From: Membranipora membranacea | Lineage: Eukaryota; Bryozoa; Gymnolaemata; Cheilostomatida; Membraniporidae | DNA length: 64,000 bases | Assembly: GCA_914767715.1 (NCBI GenBank) | Contig: OU612075.1 | Location: 19,842,001-19,906,000, forward strand | Reading direction: 5' to 3' | Shown: positions 36,501-50,798 of the stretch, in pieces | Layout: every line of letters starts with the position of its first letter | Position numbering within the stretch: position 1 is the stretch's first letter | Program-made: the position numbers and the translations under genes | The notes under the pieces: generated by a model | Told to the model about the DNA's origin: nothing | The model's input: the letters and a program-made list of their open reading frames with translations, nothing else | Database searches by the model: none

Positions 36501-39500
36501 CAATCTTTGAGATATTTAAATACAGTGGGTTACTTACAAACAAACATGATAATGAAAAGTAAATTATGGAGATGGGAATTTGTTGCCATAAAAGATTGGT
36601 ACCTTGAAGGTTATTTCACACCACAGCTCATTCTCGACATCATATTCATATTTCTGAACACTCGGCACTTTTCTTACAGTCTATAATAAAGAAAGGGAAA
36701 TAATGAATGCATGATTGGATATCATTCAGTAAACGCTTCTTTTTGATTCAAAATTTGTTAAAATTGTTGGTGTAGCTGATTGTATTGTTCACAAACTCCA
36801 TCATATCAAAACCTTAGTTTAGCTAAAAAGTGAGACTAACACAAACACAAACACAAATAATTGTATCAATACGATTTTGGATCAGAAGATATTAAGAAGA
36901 CTTCAAGGAAGACACAAAATGTATATCTGCTTGAATCCAAGGTAAGCAACGACAATTACTACAAATATACATCTTAGATGTTTTATCTATGTCACTTTAT
37001 ACACTATCTTCTTTAATGTTACCCTTCTGTCGTCTTAGACATGTTTAATATAGCAGTTCACGGGGCAAAGACTGTTTTCTGAGGCAAATGTGCATCACAC
37101 TTAATGATATTCTTTATTAAAAATCCTAAGTTCCATACACTAGTAGCAAGCTCTTATTATGACAAAGTATATGCATCTTTTTTCGCAACATTTAATGTTT
37201 GTGATAGCAAATAAATCAATCAATCAATACATACTGCAATTCGATCCACGTTCATTTCGTGACTGCTCTGTTGATTACTGGATCGGGACTGTTTGAGCCT
37301 TTTCTTTGCGCTAGTCGAGTCAAGTTTATCTATTTTATACTCTTCATCACTACTGCCTTCTGACTCGTCTTCATCAGAACCGACCGACTCCCCATCTTCT
37401 ACAGAACACAGATTACATTTAACCAACAGCCGCCAACAACAGTAAGATTCAACCAACATTAAAGATCTGACCAAGGAAATCCAACAACAGGTAGATAGGC
37501 GCCATATTTTAAACTCCTGCTAATCTACCGCAAGTGATTATTTTACTATGCCTAAGATGAAGACCATCGCATCCCATTCAGTATCGAAGGTTTAAGCGGT
37601 GTCAATGTGATAGACAAATGGCAGAGCCTTGTTAACAACAAACATCCTATGTTTTGTCTGTGACATATATATCAAAATGAAACAACTTTTAGTCACCAGA
37701 TTGAAAACAAGCTCATTCCCCGATTGATCATACTTGGATATTGGTCAATGCATACCTGGCTCTGAGCCGGCCACTTCATCACCAAGAATTTCAGCCATCT
37801 CATCTTCTTCTCCATCATACTCCAACTCTTCATCTTTTCGCCTCATATCCTCGGCAGCCTGTCATTAAAACATAATGGTAATACTGAAAGATTATCTGCA
37901 TTGGGAGGTCCCTGGTAGTATATCTAACACAATAATTGGATTCTCCATGTCTTTTTACATCTAGAGTCCAAGTTCCAAATCTCTGTGACCATTCTGTGAG
38001 GAATAATAACATGGAACAGAAGTGCTGACTTTATTGGCTAGAAAACTTTTTATTTGGGAATCCCTACTTCAGTTTGACGTAGGCGCAATTACTATAAAAT
38101 TAGTGATTTCTGTTGTTGTTTTCTGGTCATGAAACAAGTTTATAGTGTCTAATACCCATCTCCTTACTGAACATGAGGACATTTCAACTCAACTAGACGG
38201 AGATAATGGAGTGTTACAAGACACTAAAAGTATTTCATGGGAAGAAAACACCAACAGAAAACAACCAATTTTCAGCTTGTAACATAGCAACAGTGGTAAT
38301 GTTACTTCCGCCAATACGTAATTCTGAAGGAGGGGTTCACAAATAAAAAGTTTTCTGACCAATAAAGTCAGCACTTCTGTTTCAGGTCATTATTCCTCAC
38401 AGGATTGCCACAAGAGATTTGGAACTTGGACTCTCGATGTAAAAAGACATGGGGAATCTAAATATTGTGTTAGATATACTACCAGGGACCTCCCAATGCA
38501 GATAATCTTTAACATCACGCAGGACACTATATGAGATCCAGATAGATTAAACAAACCTGCATCCTGAGACCCTCTAGATAGGAATTCAACACAACACCAC
38601 ACAACAACAAACATAAACCAATCAGCCAATTAAAACAAAACCAAAACACAAGGGTCTATTCAAAAATGTACAATAGTGATACATGATTAGGGAACACCAC
38701 TGAAGCAATATCCATCACACCACATAAGGCTCCTTTGTTGGCCTGAATCCGAGGCTGGAGTCCCTCCCACTTTACTTGCAAGCTGCTTGTCAGCAGGCAA
38801 AGTAAGGGGAGGGGGCAACATATAAGGCAGGTAAAATAGAGTAGAGTATTATGCGAAATAACATCATTGAAAACTATACAGGAAATTACTTAAAGGGTAA
38901 CCAGGGTTTCAAACAACTTCTCATTGATTAATAGCAGATTGCACCTTCTGCATAGGGAAAAAGACTAAAAAATCTAATTCGGATTATTCAGCCAGAATTG
39001 TTGTGAAACATTTCATCCATCAGTTACTCAAACACAGCTAAAATAGAATACCACGGAGCAGTTTCCTGTTCCTGTTATTATTTAGCCTGTGCTCTATCAT
39101 CATTACAGCAATGTCTTGGATACTCCCCTAAACTGAAGTGTTACCCAGCCTAGAGTCAGCAACTTCTTTGAGTTTTGCATCGCGTAATGCACAAAGCTGA
39201 TGCTGCCTAGCACATTATTTACTACCCATTTATGCAAGCCCTTTAAATCACAATACGATGAGACAGCCATGATTCTCAACTGAGACACAGATCAATATCC
39301 ATCTTTTGTCTAAAGATATTAGCTAAATATTAGCAAATTTTTCGCGCAATTCACTCTGAGAAAAATGTTCAAGCTACACCCAACTTCAAATAACTTTTTA
39401 TATAATATAATAGCATCTACTTTTAACAATATTCCATTTAATTTACGTTCAATAATCAATTATAAATCATTAAAACTCAATTTTTCTGATTATATTTTTC

Positions 39501-42500
39501 GTCATCTTGATTGAAAGTTTTTGTTTTTCCCTTTTTTTTGGAAGGCTGATTCATCGAATGAAAATGATGCCAAAAAAGTTTTAAAAAAAATAGCATCTCA
39601 AGACATACCACAGCATCAGCATCGTCCCCGGCTTCTCTAGTCATCAGGTCAAGGTCATCCTCTCCCTCATCAACAGCTTGACCCCCACCTGTCATACCCT
39701 CCTCGCCCTCATCATCATCATCATCATTACCTGCTGCGGGTTCTCTCTCTGCTGCAAGGGCGTTCAGTAATCTACAGATCGTAATTATTAATGTGTTTTC
39801 ATTAAGGTTTTCATATATATATGTTATAAACAAACGTAATTAACAATTTTTTGATCGCAGAAACAAAAATATTTAAATTATCAATATATATTTTTAATAT
39901 ATTGTAAATATATATATATATATATCATTACTATATTATATATCATAACAATCGGTTCAGCCTTTGTTGTCTTTTCCTTTTATTTTCAATTAGGCTTTCG
40001 TCTGGATTTTTAAATATGATGTTGACTTGACCTAACTGTCAACAGAATCGATTAAGGTAATGTCAAAGACCGATCCAAATATCAACACATCATATACCGT
40101 TGGAAAGCCGCCGAGCTACTGAAAATGAATACCTGAACAAAAACTTGATTAGATGACGTTGTGTCACTTTAGGGAGGAAATGAGGCAAAAACCGCTGTTT
40201 TTGTCAATGCAGATGGAGGAGTCAAATTAATTGCAAAAAAATTCAAAACATGTGGAATGTATACTTAGAGATTGCATTCATCATAAAATTTGATTTTCTC
40301 TGATATATGACTAGTCTAAATTGACTTTTTACGTCACGCCATACAACACATTTTTTTGTGAAGCCGTGAAAATATGTGAAATTTCAATCATAAATTCACA
40401 ACAGATCATAGGCTCGAAGCAAAATTAATTATGATTTTCTCTTAGAGTACTCTTCAAATGTCATACACATTGACTTTCAAAAAATTAGCTTGCATATTGC
40501 AGTGACAGTAGACTCTCGAATGCGGCTAGTATTTTCGCCACCTTTTCATAACTTCAAACATGCTGTCCAAATAACCATTATTGTGGCCAAACAAAGTTTT
40601 TTTGAAAGTTCTCACATACGAAGCCGATTTCATTAACCATGGTGCACACAAGAAATGCCAACATAATTCTTCATTGCATCTTCATTTTTCTTGAATTTAA
40701 CGCAAAATAGTGCCAAAAAACACCTCAAAAGTCCTTAAAAAGAACTCAAAAGTCCCTAAAAATAGCTGTTTTTTGGCATTCTTTTGCGTTAAATTCAAGA
40801 AAAATGAAGATGCAATGAAAAATTATGTTGGTATTTCCTGTGTGCACCATGGTTAATGAAATCGGCTTCGTATGTGAGAACTTTCAAAAAAACTTTGTTT
40901 GGCCACAATAATGGTTATTTGGACAGCATGTTTGGCGTTATGCAAAGGTGGCGAAAATATTAGCCGTATTCGAGAGTCTACTGTCATTACAATATACAAG
41001 CTAATTTTTTGAAAGCCAATGTGTATGACATTTGAAGAGTACTCTAAGAGAAAATCTTAATTAATTTTGATTCGAGCCTATGATCTGGTGTGAATTAATG
41101 ATTGAAATTTCACATATTTTCACGGCTTCATAAAAAAAATGCGTTGTATGGCGTGACGTAAAAAGTCAATTTAGACTAGTCATATATCAACGAAAATCAA
41201 ATTTTACAATACGCAATCTTTAAGTATACATTCCACCTGATTTGAAATTTCTTGCAATTAATTTGACTGCTCAGTCTGCATCGACAAAAAGAGCGTTTTC
41301 TGCCTCATTTCCTCCCTAAAATGACACAACGTCATCGAATCAAGTTTTTGTTCAGGTATTCATTTTCAGTAGCTCGGCAGCTTTCCAACGGTATATGATA
41401 TGTTGATATTCGGATCGGTCTTTGACATTACCTTAAGAGAGACAGTACTTCTGAGATACCATATGAGAAGATTCTTCAGTTTGTCATAGGGCAGGCAATA
41501 AATACTATGAGTGGCACGCCTGCAATCTCAATGTTGGATTTCAAACTAAAGTTGCCACAACATCAAAAGCAAAATATAGTAAGTCAGATAAAGATTTGGT
41601 CCCTTTCAAAGTTGATGTAATTCATGTAAAGGGATCCAGAGAAGGCAAAGTAAAAGTTTCTTAAAAGTTTTTATTTACATGAAGCAAGCAGTCAGAACCT
41701 CAAAATCTTGACTTACTTGATATCAGAGTTAAGCTTCATAGCTTTAGCGAATACCCTCGCCACGTCTGGTACAAAGCTTCTCTCCACATGTTTGAGGATA
41801 TACTTAGGAGTTAGGAGGCATTTACCCATGTACTGATCTGGTGGTAGGAAGGTCAGTAATACCTTATATACCTTACCCATCTCGCTGTGGTAAGTAGAAT
41901 ATTATCATTCATTATAATTCAATAATCCATACAATATAATCAACATATGTATACGTTTTAAATGTTTGAAATGAATTCGGATTGAATTTCAGTTGGCACT
42001 ATTAGAGATTTACAATGAGATAAAAATAAAACTTGTGGATAATAGGGAGTTTTCCTATACATTCAAATATATCAGGGAGAAGACAACTGAAGAAACCTAC
42101 AAGTTTGAGCACTCAAATTATTTTCCATTCCAATCTTATTTAATGGCATGCAGTTTCGGAGGTCATTTTCTTTCTGACTAATATAAACCCCAAACCCTAA
42201 ACAACTATATTTATCTATATTCTTTACATGCGTTTAAATTCTCACTGGATCCCTCACCAATTTCATTCCAATTGGTTTAAATTAATCCTCACTATTCTTA
42301 CCTGAAAGCTGCCGAAGCCAATTTAAAAACTGAATTCTTTCTAAAAATTACCTTGCAGCTCCAGAAGTTTTAAAGTTGGCTGTCACTTCTGCCTTTGACA
42401 AAACATCTGCTAGTTTTACAGCATTCAGTTTCAGTTGTAGATTTTTAGATCTCTTCTTGGCATGTTTTGTTTGTTTGAACGGTATATCCATAGATGGCGT

Positions 42501-45500
42501 CTTCTGAGTCTTACTGGCGACCATAAGAATCTCTCTAAGTCGAGGAATTCCGAGTGTTACGTTCATCTCACCACGACCGGCGAAGTGAAAAGTGTTCAGG
42601 GTCATCTGAGTGGAAGGTTCTCCTATTGACTACAGGCAAAAATGGACCAATACATTTATTACAGTAAGAGCTTTACTGTTTCTGGCTCAGGCTATCATTC
42701 TGAATGACAAGGCAACTACTCGAATTGCGCAGTACATCCTATTTATTACATTGAATAAGCCAACTGGCCATTTGGCAGTTACATGTGCCATCTGTCCTTG
42801 CTATCCGAGGCAAAACACGTCAGGCAATTCGATATAAGTTATTTCGGAAGCCGTTTCCTCTATCTCTGTGAAGTGAGCCCTCCACAATTTGAAGTAATAC
42901 ATTTCTCAACAATCTCAATATAATTTGTGAACTTATGAAAATTGATTACAACCACTTTACTACTTGTGATTAACTATATTTATACCTGGGCAGCCAGAAT
43001 ACCGACAGCGTCCCCAGGCTCCACACGACTCCTGATAGTATACAGAGACATAAGCTCATCAAACTGTGATTCGCTTATCTTACCATATGGTACATCATCC
43101 CCATCATCCTTCACGAGCAACTAAAATATTCAGAATTTATATTATCAACCAATCAATGGGATTATTGGAACACACAATACTGCAGCGACTTCTGTCTACA
43201 CAGTCACTTGAGTGATATTATCAAAGATTGGATGACTGGAATGGGTTCCATTCAAGTTTTATAGGTTAGTCAGTGCAAAAGATAAAAGGTATAATTGTCC
43301 GTTTTTCATACCTGTTTGTATCCTCTTACATTGAAACCTTTTACACCTGTTCATTTAATTCAATCGATTTTAAATATCTGAGCTATAAAAAAACGAAAAT
43401 CTGAATAGCAATTGTATCAGGGGGTTGACCTTGAAAATATTTGTACTTTCATCATCCAACAAAGGTAAAATTTCTATTTAAGAAGGTAGAAAGACAGTAG
43501 TAATCAGTAACCTTGATACAACAAACTGCTGCATTACCATTTTTATGGAAACCTGCAACCTTCTACAGGCTGTAATGGGCCCTATAGCCCTAATAATAAT
43601 ATCATACTTGAACTAGACTAATAATATTATGCACACTTACATTATCAGGGTTATCGTTTATATAGTCGTTCACTTCAGCTCTTAGCCTCTCTGACTGAGA
43701 GTGAAGATATTTAGTAGGTGGATATCTGTTCATAGTTGGCTCCGGACATCTCTCATTGTACATAGTATACTCTTCTAGTTCTGTCTCAGTGGCTGCTCTG
43801 AACGACTGCTCAATAGACATAGCTACAGGTGGCCTATAAGAAAAACAGTATAGGAGTTAAAGATAATACGGCACCATAGGTTAGTTCATGGGTGTAGGCT
43901 TTTTGTGTTGTGAGGAGCCTGAGATAACCAACCTTCAGAGTTTTTAAGTTTATGTTTTTGGATCAACAAAAACACCTCAAACTAGAATTAACATTTGAGA
44001 AGCACTATTTTTCTCTCTAACCCTCCCTGGTGCACTGATTAGTTGATTTGGACAAACACTGCATACCGGCTTAGAATGCAGGTAAGTCTTTGAACATACA
44101 CTCTCTGCTGCAGGCAGTGTATGGTGATGCACTCAAGCAAGAAATAAAGTTAACATTATTAGATACCAATACATCAGTGTTCCATTATTGCTCAAATTTT
44201 TTTCTGAATGATAGGGGTGTATGTGATTATATGCTTGAAGAACTTAGGTTAGGTGAGTTTATTCAAACCCTATGCTGCAGAGACAATCGTGATGCATTAT
44301 TTGGTATTTTAACACCAGAATATAAGAGAAAAATTGATTCCGACCTGCCCAACTTTTCATCCACAGCTTGAGTAGCACATTTGATAGAATCCGACTGAGA
44401 ATCTGAATATCTAAGATAAGCTGATCTCCTCTCAGTGGTAGAAAACTCTGCCCATCTCTCCTTGTATTCGGCTATCTGTAAAATACCACCAGAAAGCGTG
44501 TTTTAGAGAGGTGTAAAATAATCTCAATATTGCTTATTGCGTGGAAACAGCGTGCTTTGTAAATCAGAGAATGGAAATATTTTAACAAAGGCAATGCGGC
44601 GGTAGTAGACCCGTTCCAAAATTTAGGGATTCCAAATATGACAGATATTGGATTACAGACGATCGGAGAACATCTATGAAACTTCAAGAGGAGGGTTGGC
44701 ACACATAAACTCTGGTAAATTTAATACATAGAACGAATCCCAATCTACATATCGATTAATGTCATGCCATTCAAGGACTATGCTAGAAAATTCAATATCA
44801 TGTAATTACCTTTTTATCCCATCTTTTAGCTTTCTTTTTATCCAGTATCTCTCTCAGTCTGGAGACTTCTCGCTGTCCGGCAGCAGTTTTCTGATTGGCT
44901 ATCAGGAAAGGAAACTGCTTTCTGTTTAACAGATTAGTTTTCAGGACACTAAGATTGTCTTCTCCGTATTGGAACTAAGAAATATACACATTGGTGTTTA
45001 TTGATTTGATTGACGTGTGTTCATTGAGCCCTTAGTTGGTTACCTGAGTAAAAGACGATGTATGTAAGCATAATGATAGTTAGTCCTAACAATTACATTA
45101 CAGCTCTGTTGGTTCTGATGGGCACTGTTGTGAATGCAGACAACAGATTTGTGAAGCCTGTTAGATATAATACCAGCCCTGATCCATGCTGGAAAAGATC
45201 TCTCCCAGTATTCAAACATGTCTTCCATAAATGAGGCGGATCAAATACCCTATAGGAGTATATTTTTCGCGGCATTTAGGATTCGCTTTTCGCATTTTTG
45301 CCTAAGTAGCGAAATTTTATGAAAGCGGAAATTACTTCCTAAGCAATAAACACCACTCAGTTTCATAAACAATGTACAATTATACAGGAATACACCTTAC
45401 CTACACATGCAAGGCAGTGTGGTGTAGTGGTCTAAATGTCTGCCTTGCAATCAGATGGAGGGTTATGCCCTGGGTTCAAATCCCAGCTCGGTTTTTTTTT

Positions 45501-48500
45501 TTATAAATTGTCGCTAGTAAGCCTACTAGCGAAATTTAGTGTATCTTAAATTGAACTCACTCACCATAGTAGCGAAATTAAACTCTAGCTAAATTAAACT
45601 CTTATAGGGTAAGTAAAATGATCATTTGGTAGATGATAGTTCAAACATCAGAAGCGCTGTTGGTGGCATGCCATATCAACCATCGCTATACTGTCGGGAT
45701 ATGGTCGATAATACATACCACTATCAGCAACCAGGCATAGTGTGAGCACTAAGACTTAGCCCTTTGGTTATATTTGTGTACTTGTGATACTAACCTGTAC
45801 TATGGATCCATCAGAATCTCGTACTGATGTGTCGTACTCTATCATAATTCCCTCCAGATGTTTGATGAGGCATCTCTGCAGATAACCACTTCTACTAGTC
45901 TTTACAGCCGTATCAACCAGACCCTAAAAAAATGATAAAAACGCAAACTCTAATTTAGGAGAGAAACATTTAGTTTTGGATGATCAAATTATGTGATCAA
46001 GTAATCTGAGGATTAATAGTGGCAAAATCTGAACGACTTCTCATCAGTGTGTACAGCTGTGTGTCAAATATAAAACGCAAAATACGGTTAGTTTTATAAA
46101 ATATTTCTCAGTCATTTTCTTCAATGCATAAATAAACGCATTTGCAATGAATCTTTGATAAGCAGAGATAGTCCAGAGCTCTCTGTCAGATTTTTCCATC
46201 AGTTTTTTTGGGTATAACGGCCATTATAAGCAAATATCTTATCATATAATATGATAGAACATCTGCAGTGTGAATGCACCCTTACTCACCTCACGGCCAG
46301 CCATACAATGGAAGAAGTATTCCTGAGGTCTGATTCCTGATAAGAACCGGCCATCTACAAAACCTCCTGCTCTGGGCGAAGTGTCATAGGGCCTGAATGA
46401 TGGCAGAGATCGGCCACTCAATGTGATCGGAGGTCGCCTACCTGTAAGAATAAATGAAACGTGTCATTAAATTGTTTAATTGCAACATTTATGTTCAGTT
46501 ATATTATTGAGTTCGAGATTTTTTAACTCTTGACATCAAAACAAATTTGGCCAACCATATTTACACCTACCATGCAGGCTGTATGGGAGGTGTCCCTTGT
46601 TGTTTTAAAACAACACTGCCAAAAGACAACTTTGCAACATAGTTGAACCTCGCACCAGGTCACTTCAATAAGTGCAAGGAGGCCCAAATAACATGTAAAT
46701 GCTTAATTTTCCATCACGTTAACAACTTTAAACTGGTTTTACTAAGGTTTGAATTTTCTACCAATATTGACGTCTATTATTTTGACTACAATGATTAGAT
46801 CAATTCAACTCAGCATTATATAATCATTATATAATGATTATATAATGATTATATAATCATTATATAATGATTATATAATGATTATATAATCATTAGCTAT
46901 ACCTTCCAGTTCAATCTGCCCGAGAAGGCAGGAGATCTGCATGCAGTTCACTGAGGACCCTTTAGCTCCAGCGACCACCATCAACTGCAGATTATTATCT
47001 GGAAACTTTCTCAATAAGCCTCTTGGCATAATTTCCCTGAAAGCGATAGATTAAAATGTTACAGCTCATTAAAGGACATGTGTAAGGACATGTGTAAGGA
47101 CATGTGTAAGGACATGTGTAAGGACATGTGTAAGGACATGTGTAAGGACATGTGTAAGGACATGTGTAAGGACGCAGGAAGCATCTGGAGCAATGAATTG
47201 ACCACTAGGTTGAATGTTGACACCTTGTCATTCATGATCAGGACTAAGATATAAAAGGGAAGATGAGTGATAACATTTAAATAATTATCCTATGTTGCTT
47301 AGAAGGAGGGATGAAGCATTTAAAAAAATGCTGCAGACTGGGTGACAATCAACATATGGAATGTAAGTTTTCATTAGATTTGATGATCATATGTTAACTC
47401 AATGATAGCTCATACAAAAAAATCAACACTTCGATGATATCTAATCCCATGACTTCAATATGCTTGACCAGGTGGCAAAATTTGTATATGTGAATAGATT
47501 CAACCTGCAGCAGGTAAAGTAACTCACTTAGTGATATCATTCTGTATCTGATCAGAGATTTGTTTCATACTCAGGTCTATTTCCTTTAGTTTAGTATCGT
47601 CTGTGTCGAATTTTGCTGCAGCGTAACATTCAGTGATCTCCTCAGTAGTCGGCTCGGTCTCATTGTCATCTACATTGAGTGCATGAGCTACGGCAGCCGT
47701 GCCAAGCTCTGACCCATCTCTCATCACTTCATGTCGCTTCTTGTCAGCCTGGTAATTCGTGGAGGGTAATAAATTAGGACAAGCTAAGAATACTGTAACG
47801 CAGTAAGGAGTTTACTCACCATTGATCACATTGGTACTGGCTAGATAATTTTCGATGCTTGCATTTGAAGTTGCTCCCCCTAAAGCACAATAATGTGACA
47901 CGCCATCTCACTGCAACTTTGTCATAATAACAACTTAAGTTGTGTTAATGCCTAGCTAGATTTAAACATGTACCAGCGCCATCTAAATACCGTAACACCT
48001 CACCTCTAGGGCCCGTGCCTTATATATGAAGGGGCCCATAAGAGTGGAGCATATAGGCGCAGCTATCATTTGAAGCAATTTTATATTTCAGTTGGACCAA
48101 AACCGCAGCTTAAATGTGAAGCTGAAAAGCTCAGTGGCAGAAGCGTCTGCCTTGTGAACAAGAAGTGGCAACTTCGAACCCCACTAAGGGCAGTTTTTTT
48201 CCCAAAGGGGTGCCTTATAGCTGTGGGAGGCCTTATAACTGGAGAATTTTTATTTTTTCCAAGGGAGGCGCTTCACTTATAAGGCCGGTGCCTTATAAGT
48301 GAGGTATTAGGATATGTATTTATTCCGAAGACGCCACATATCAATTGAAAAGTATTGACTAGGTTGTTTTCCAACCAATTATAATTGGATAGAGCACTCA
48401 TTCGCCATAGGGAAATAACTGAATAGCTGGCAGAGCTGATATTTTTTCAGTCATCATAAATGATTTTCCATAACAATTAAAGCGCCTGAGCAGAGCAGAG

Positions 48501-50762
48501 TATGCCAGCATTCAATCCTGCTGAGGAACATGTAACATGATACTTACTGGGGCCACACACATGATGTCCTTGACACCGATGGTGAATCCCCGACCTTTGA
48601 GAAAAGTAGTGAACAACCTTCCAAGACTTGTCAGCAATGAGGATGACACTCTACCACCGTACAGCTACAGAACACATTGGAACCAGTGTCAAATGAAATT
48701 AATCAACATAGACAGTCTTAGAGCTGGGGATACAATTCATTATAAATTTTGACATGGAGCTATTCTCCAAGCAGTAAGAGACAAACCATACCTCATTTCA
48801 GCAATAAAGCATACCAGGTGGACATAATGGAATAAGCGGCCAGCTCTGTAAAAATGGTAGCCACCATTTATAATGGTGTTAAGTCATGAACTCAAGTTGA
48901 ACTACTCTGCTTGGCAATTTTTACTGATATCTTTTGATGATGCAATCCAACAGGCAATCACAGTGTAAAATGTGAAAATAAATTGCCTACCTCATAACAG
49001 GAATGGACCAGACCATTAAGTGAGGCTCCGTAGTGATTTTTATCAAGGACACCCTGTACGAGGTGGCCCTGTCTGAACACCACAGTCTCTTCACCCATCT
49101 GTGGTACTGACTCCATACGTACTTCACTGTTTATCCAACTCTATTTTCGAAATATAAACTCAGGCTCATGATCGCTTTATCATGATGGTTGGTTGATTAT
49201 TGGTGGTGGAATACACATGGCATTTGGAATAAAGCTCGGTGTCAGTCCTTACATCAGTCAAAAAATCTGTCAAAACTAATGTCTTCCATCAGTTTCTAGT
49301 AACAGGCCAGCTGCTGATGAATTAAATAAAAACTAGTTTGCCAGAGCATGATTTAGATTGGGGACCAGACAGAAATATGATATGGTTGAGCTATAATGGA
49401 TGTATTGTGCTGGGATAGCAGGTCCCCTTTTTTTGTATATGTATATGTATGCTGATCGCTGAAGATGTTCCGAAATGACCATATGTAACTCATCTCAAAA
49501 CTTTTCATCATGGAAATGAAATGTTGCACTCAAACTTCTTACTGATCAAGCTTTGACGACCTTTGAATGAAAGAAACTTCCTGCAACAAGTGTATCTTTG
49601 GGGCATAAACTTGGGAATTATCCTCCTTATATCAAAACACAGATAACTCAAATATCGAGCTACATGTATTTTAGAAGTTATCCTCCTTATATCAATGGAC
49701 AGACAACTTCCATATAATATTTTAAGCATTAATAGCTCATTTGTAGTTGTCTGTTCTTTGATATAAAGAAGGTAACTCCTTATTTTTCTTACTACGTTGA
49801 TTTGGTGAAAAATTATTGACAATCCATTTAATGACCACAATCAATAACCATCCTTGGCCATGTGTTCTTTTAGTTGCTTCCCTATACTGTAATTTTCTAG
49901 TATATAGGGTCTTGTTATCCCAATCCTACCTTAGCAGTAATCTTAGAGGTTCCGGTTAGATTAATGTAGAGGTCATCCTCATTCACAGGTAACAGATTCC
50001 TGAGCACTGTCGATATAACCTACAAAGTGAAATAAGATAGATAACTGTCTGAATACATAGAGACAACATTTTAAGCATGACGATCCAGGGTGGTAGCCCC
50101 TGCCAGCCCACACATCACACTTCATCTGTGAGCTCAAATCTCAATCTAAGACTTAACATCATTTTTGAAGTAACCCTAGTTTACATAGTTAGCATGCGCA
50201 ACATTGATAGATAGCCTACTCAAAAATGTGTCATTAAAATTCCGATGGTCACATTAAATTACTTCCGCTCTACCTATCAGAGAATATTATGGGACTTGCG
50301 CATTAATGTGAGTGGTACTATAGTTCTATAGCATGATGGTACTACAGCAGACATTATGGATATTATAAAGTCTTGAACTATGAGTAAGTCTTGGATAAAT
50401 GGATTATCAATAGTTTCCGACAATAGTACATTAAAGTAATGACTGGACTTACCTGTTTGCCGGACCAGAGTGGATATGGTTTTATTATACATGGAGGCAG
50501 CAGTTGTACTCTAGTCTGCTGATCCACTAAACCACTGAACACAAGCTGCTGATACTCCTTTCTGAAATTTTGTTTACATATCTTCACAAATAGCATGTAT
50601 AGCATCTGTATATTGGACTATGAAAAGCAAAGTAAGCTGGACAAGTTTTTGTCTTTCTTAGAGCCTCGAAATTGTTGCATGACGACACATGGATTTAACG
50701 TGTAAAGTAAAGTAAAGTAAAGCCGTACTCATAATTTCCACCTGGACAAGACTTGTCAAGAG

Positions 50763-50798
<36 letters not shown>

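Larger units (their letters stand above)
33505..39771 (-). other. POLR1A: POLR1A exons 30-37: acidic Pol I insert and C-terminal cleft
   Basis: Exons 30-32 encode the long acidic, poorly conserved insert typical of Pol I ([21 protein letters not shown]). Exons 33-37 return to conserved sequence: [49 protein letters not shown] and the C-terminal [13 protein letters not shown] near the end of the protein. Confidence 0.92.

Noticed and set aside
45411-45502. Functional tRNA gene
   Set aside because: The T-arm is perfect but the acceptor stem does not pair and the unit sits in a TIR element; treated as tRNA-derived.
49099-49140. Shorter exon 18 beginning at the CACAG acceptor before ATGGGTGAA
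   Set aside because: The upstream AATAG acceptor adds 14 in-frame residues including KSW-IN, which matches the conserved K-W pair of the family, so the longer exon was chosen.
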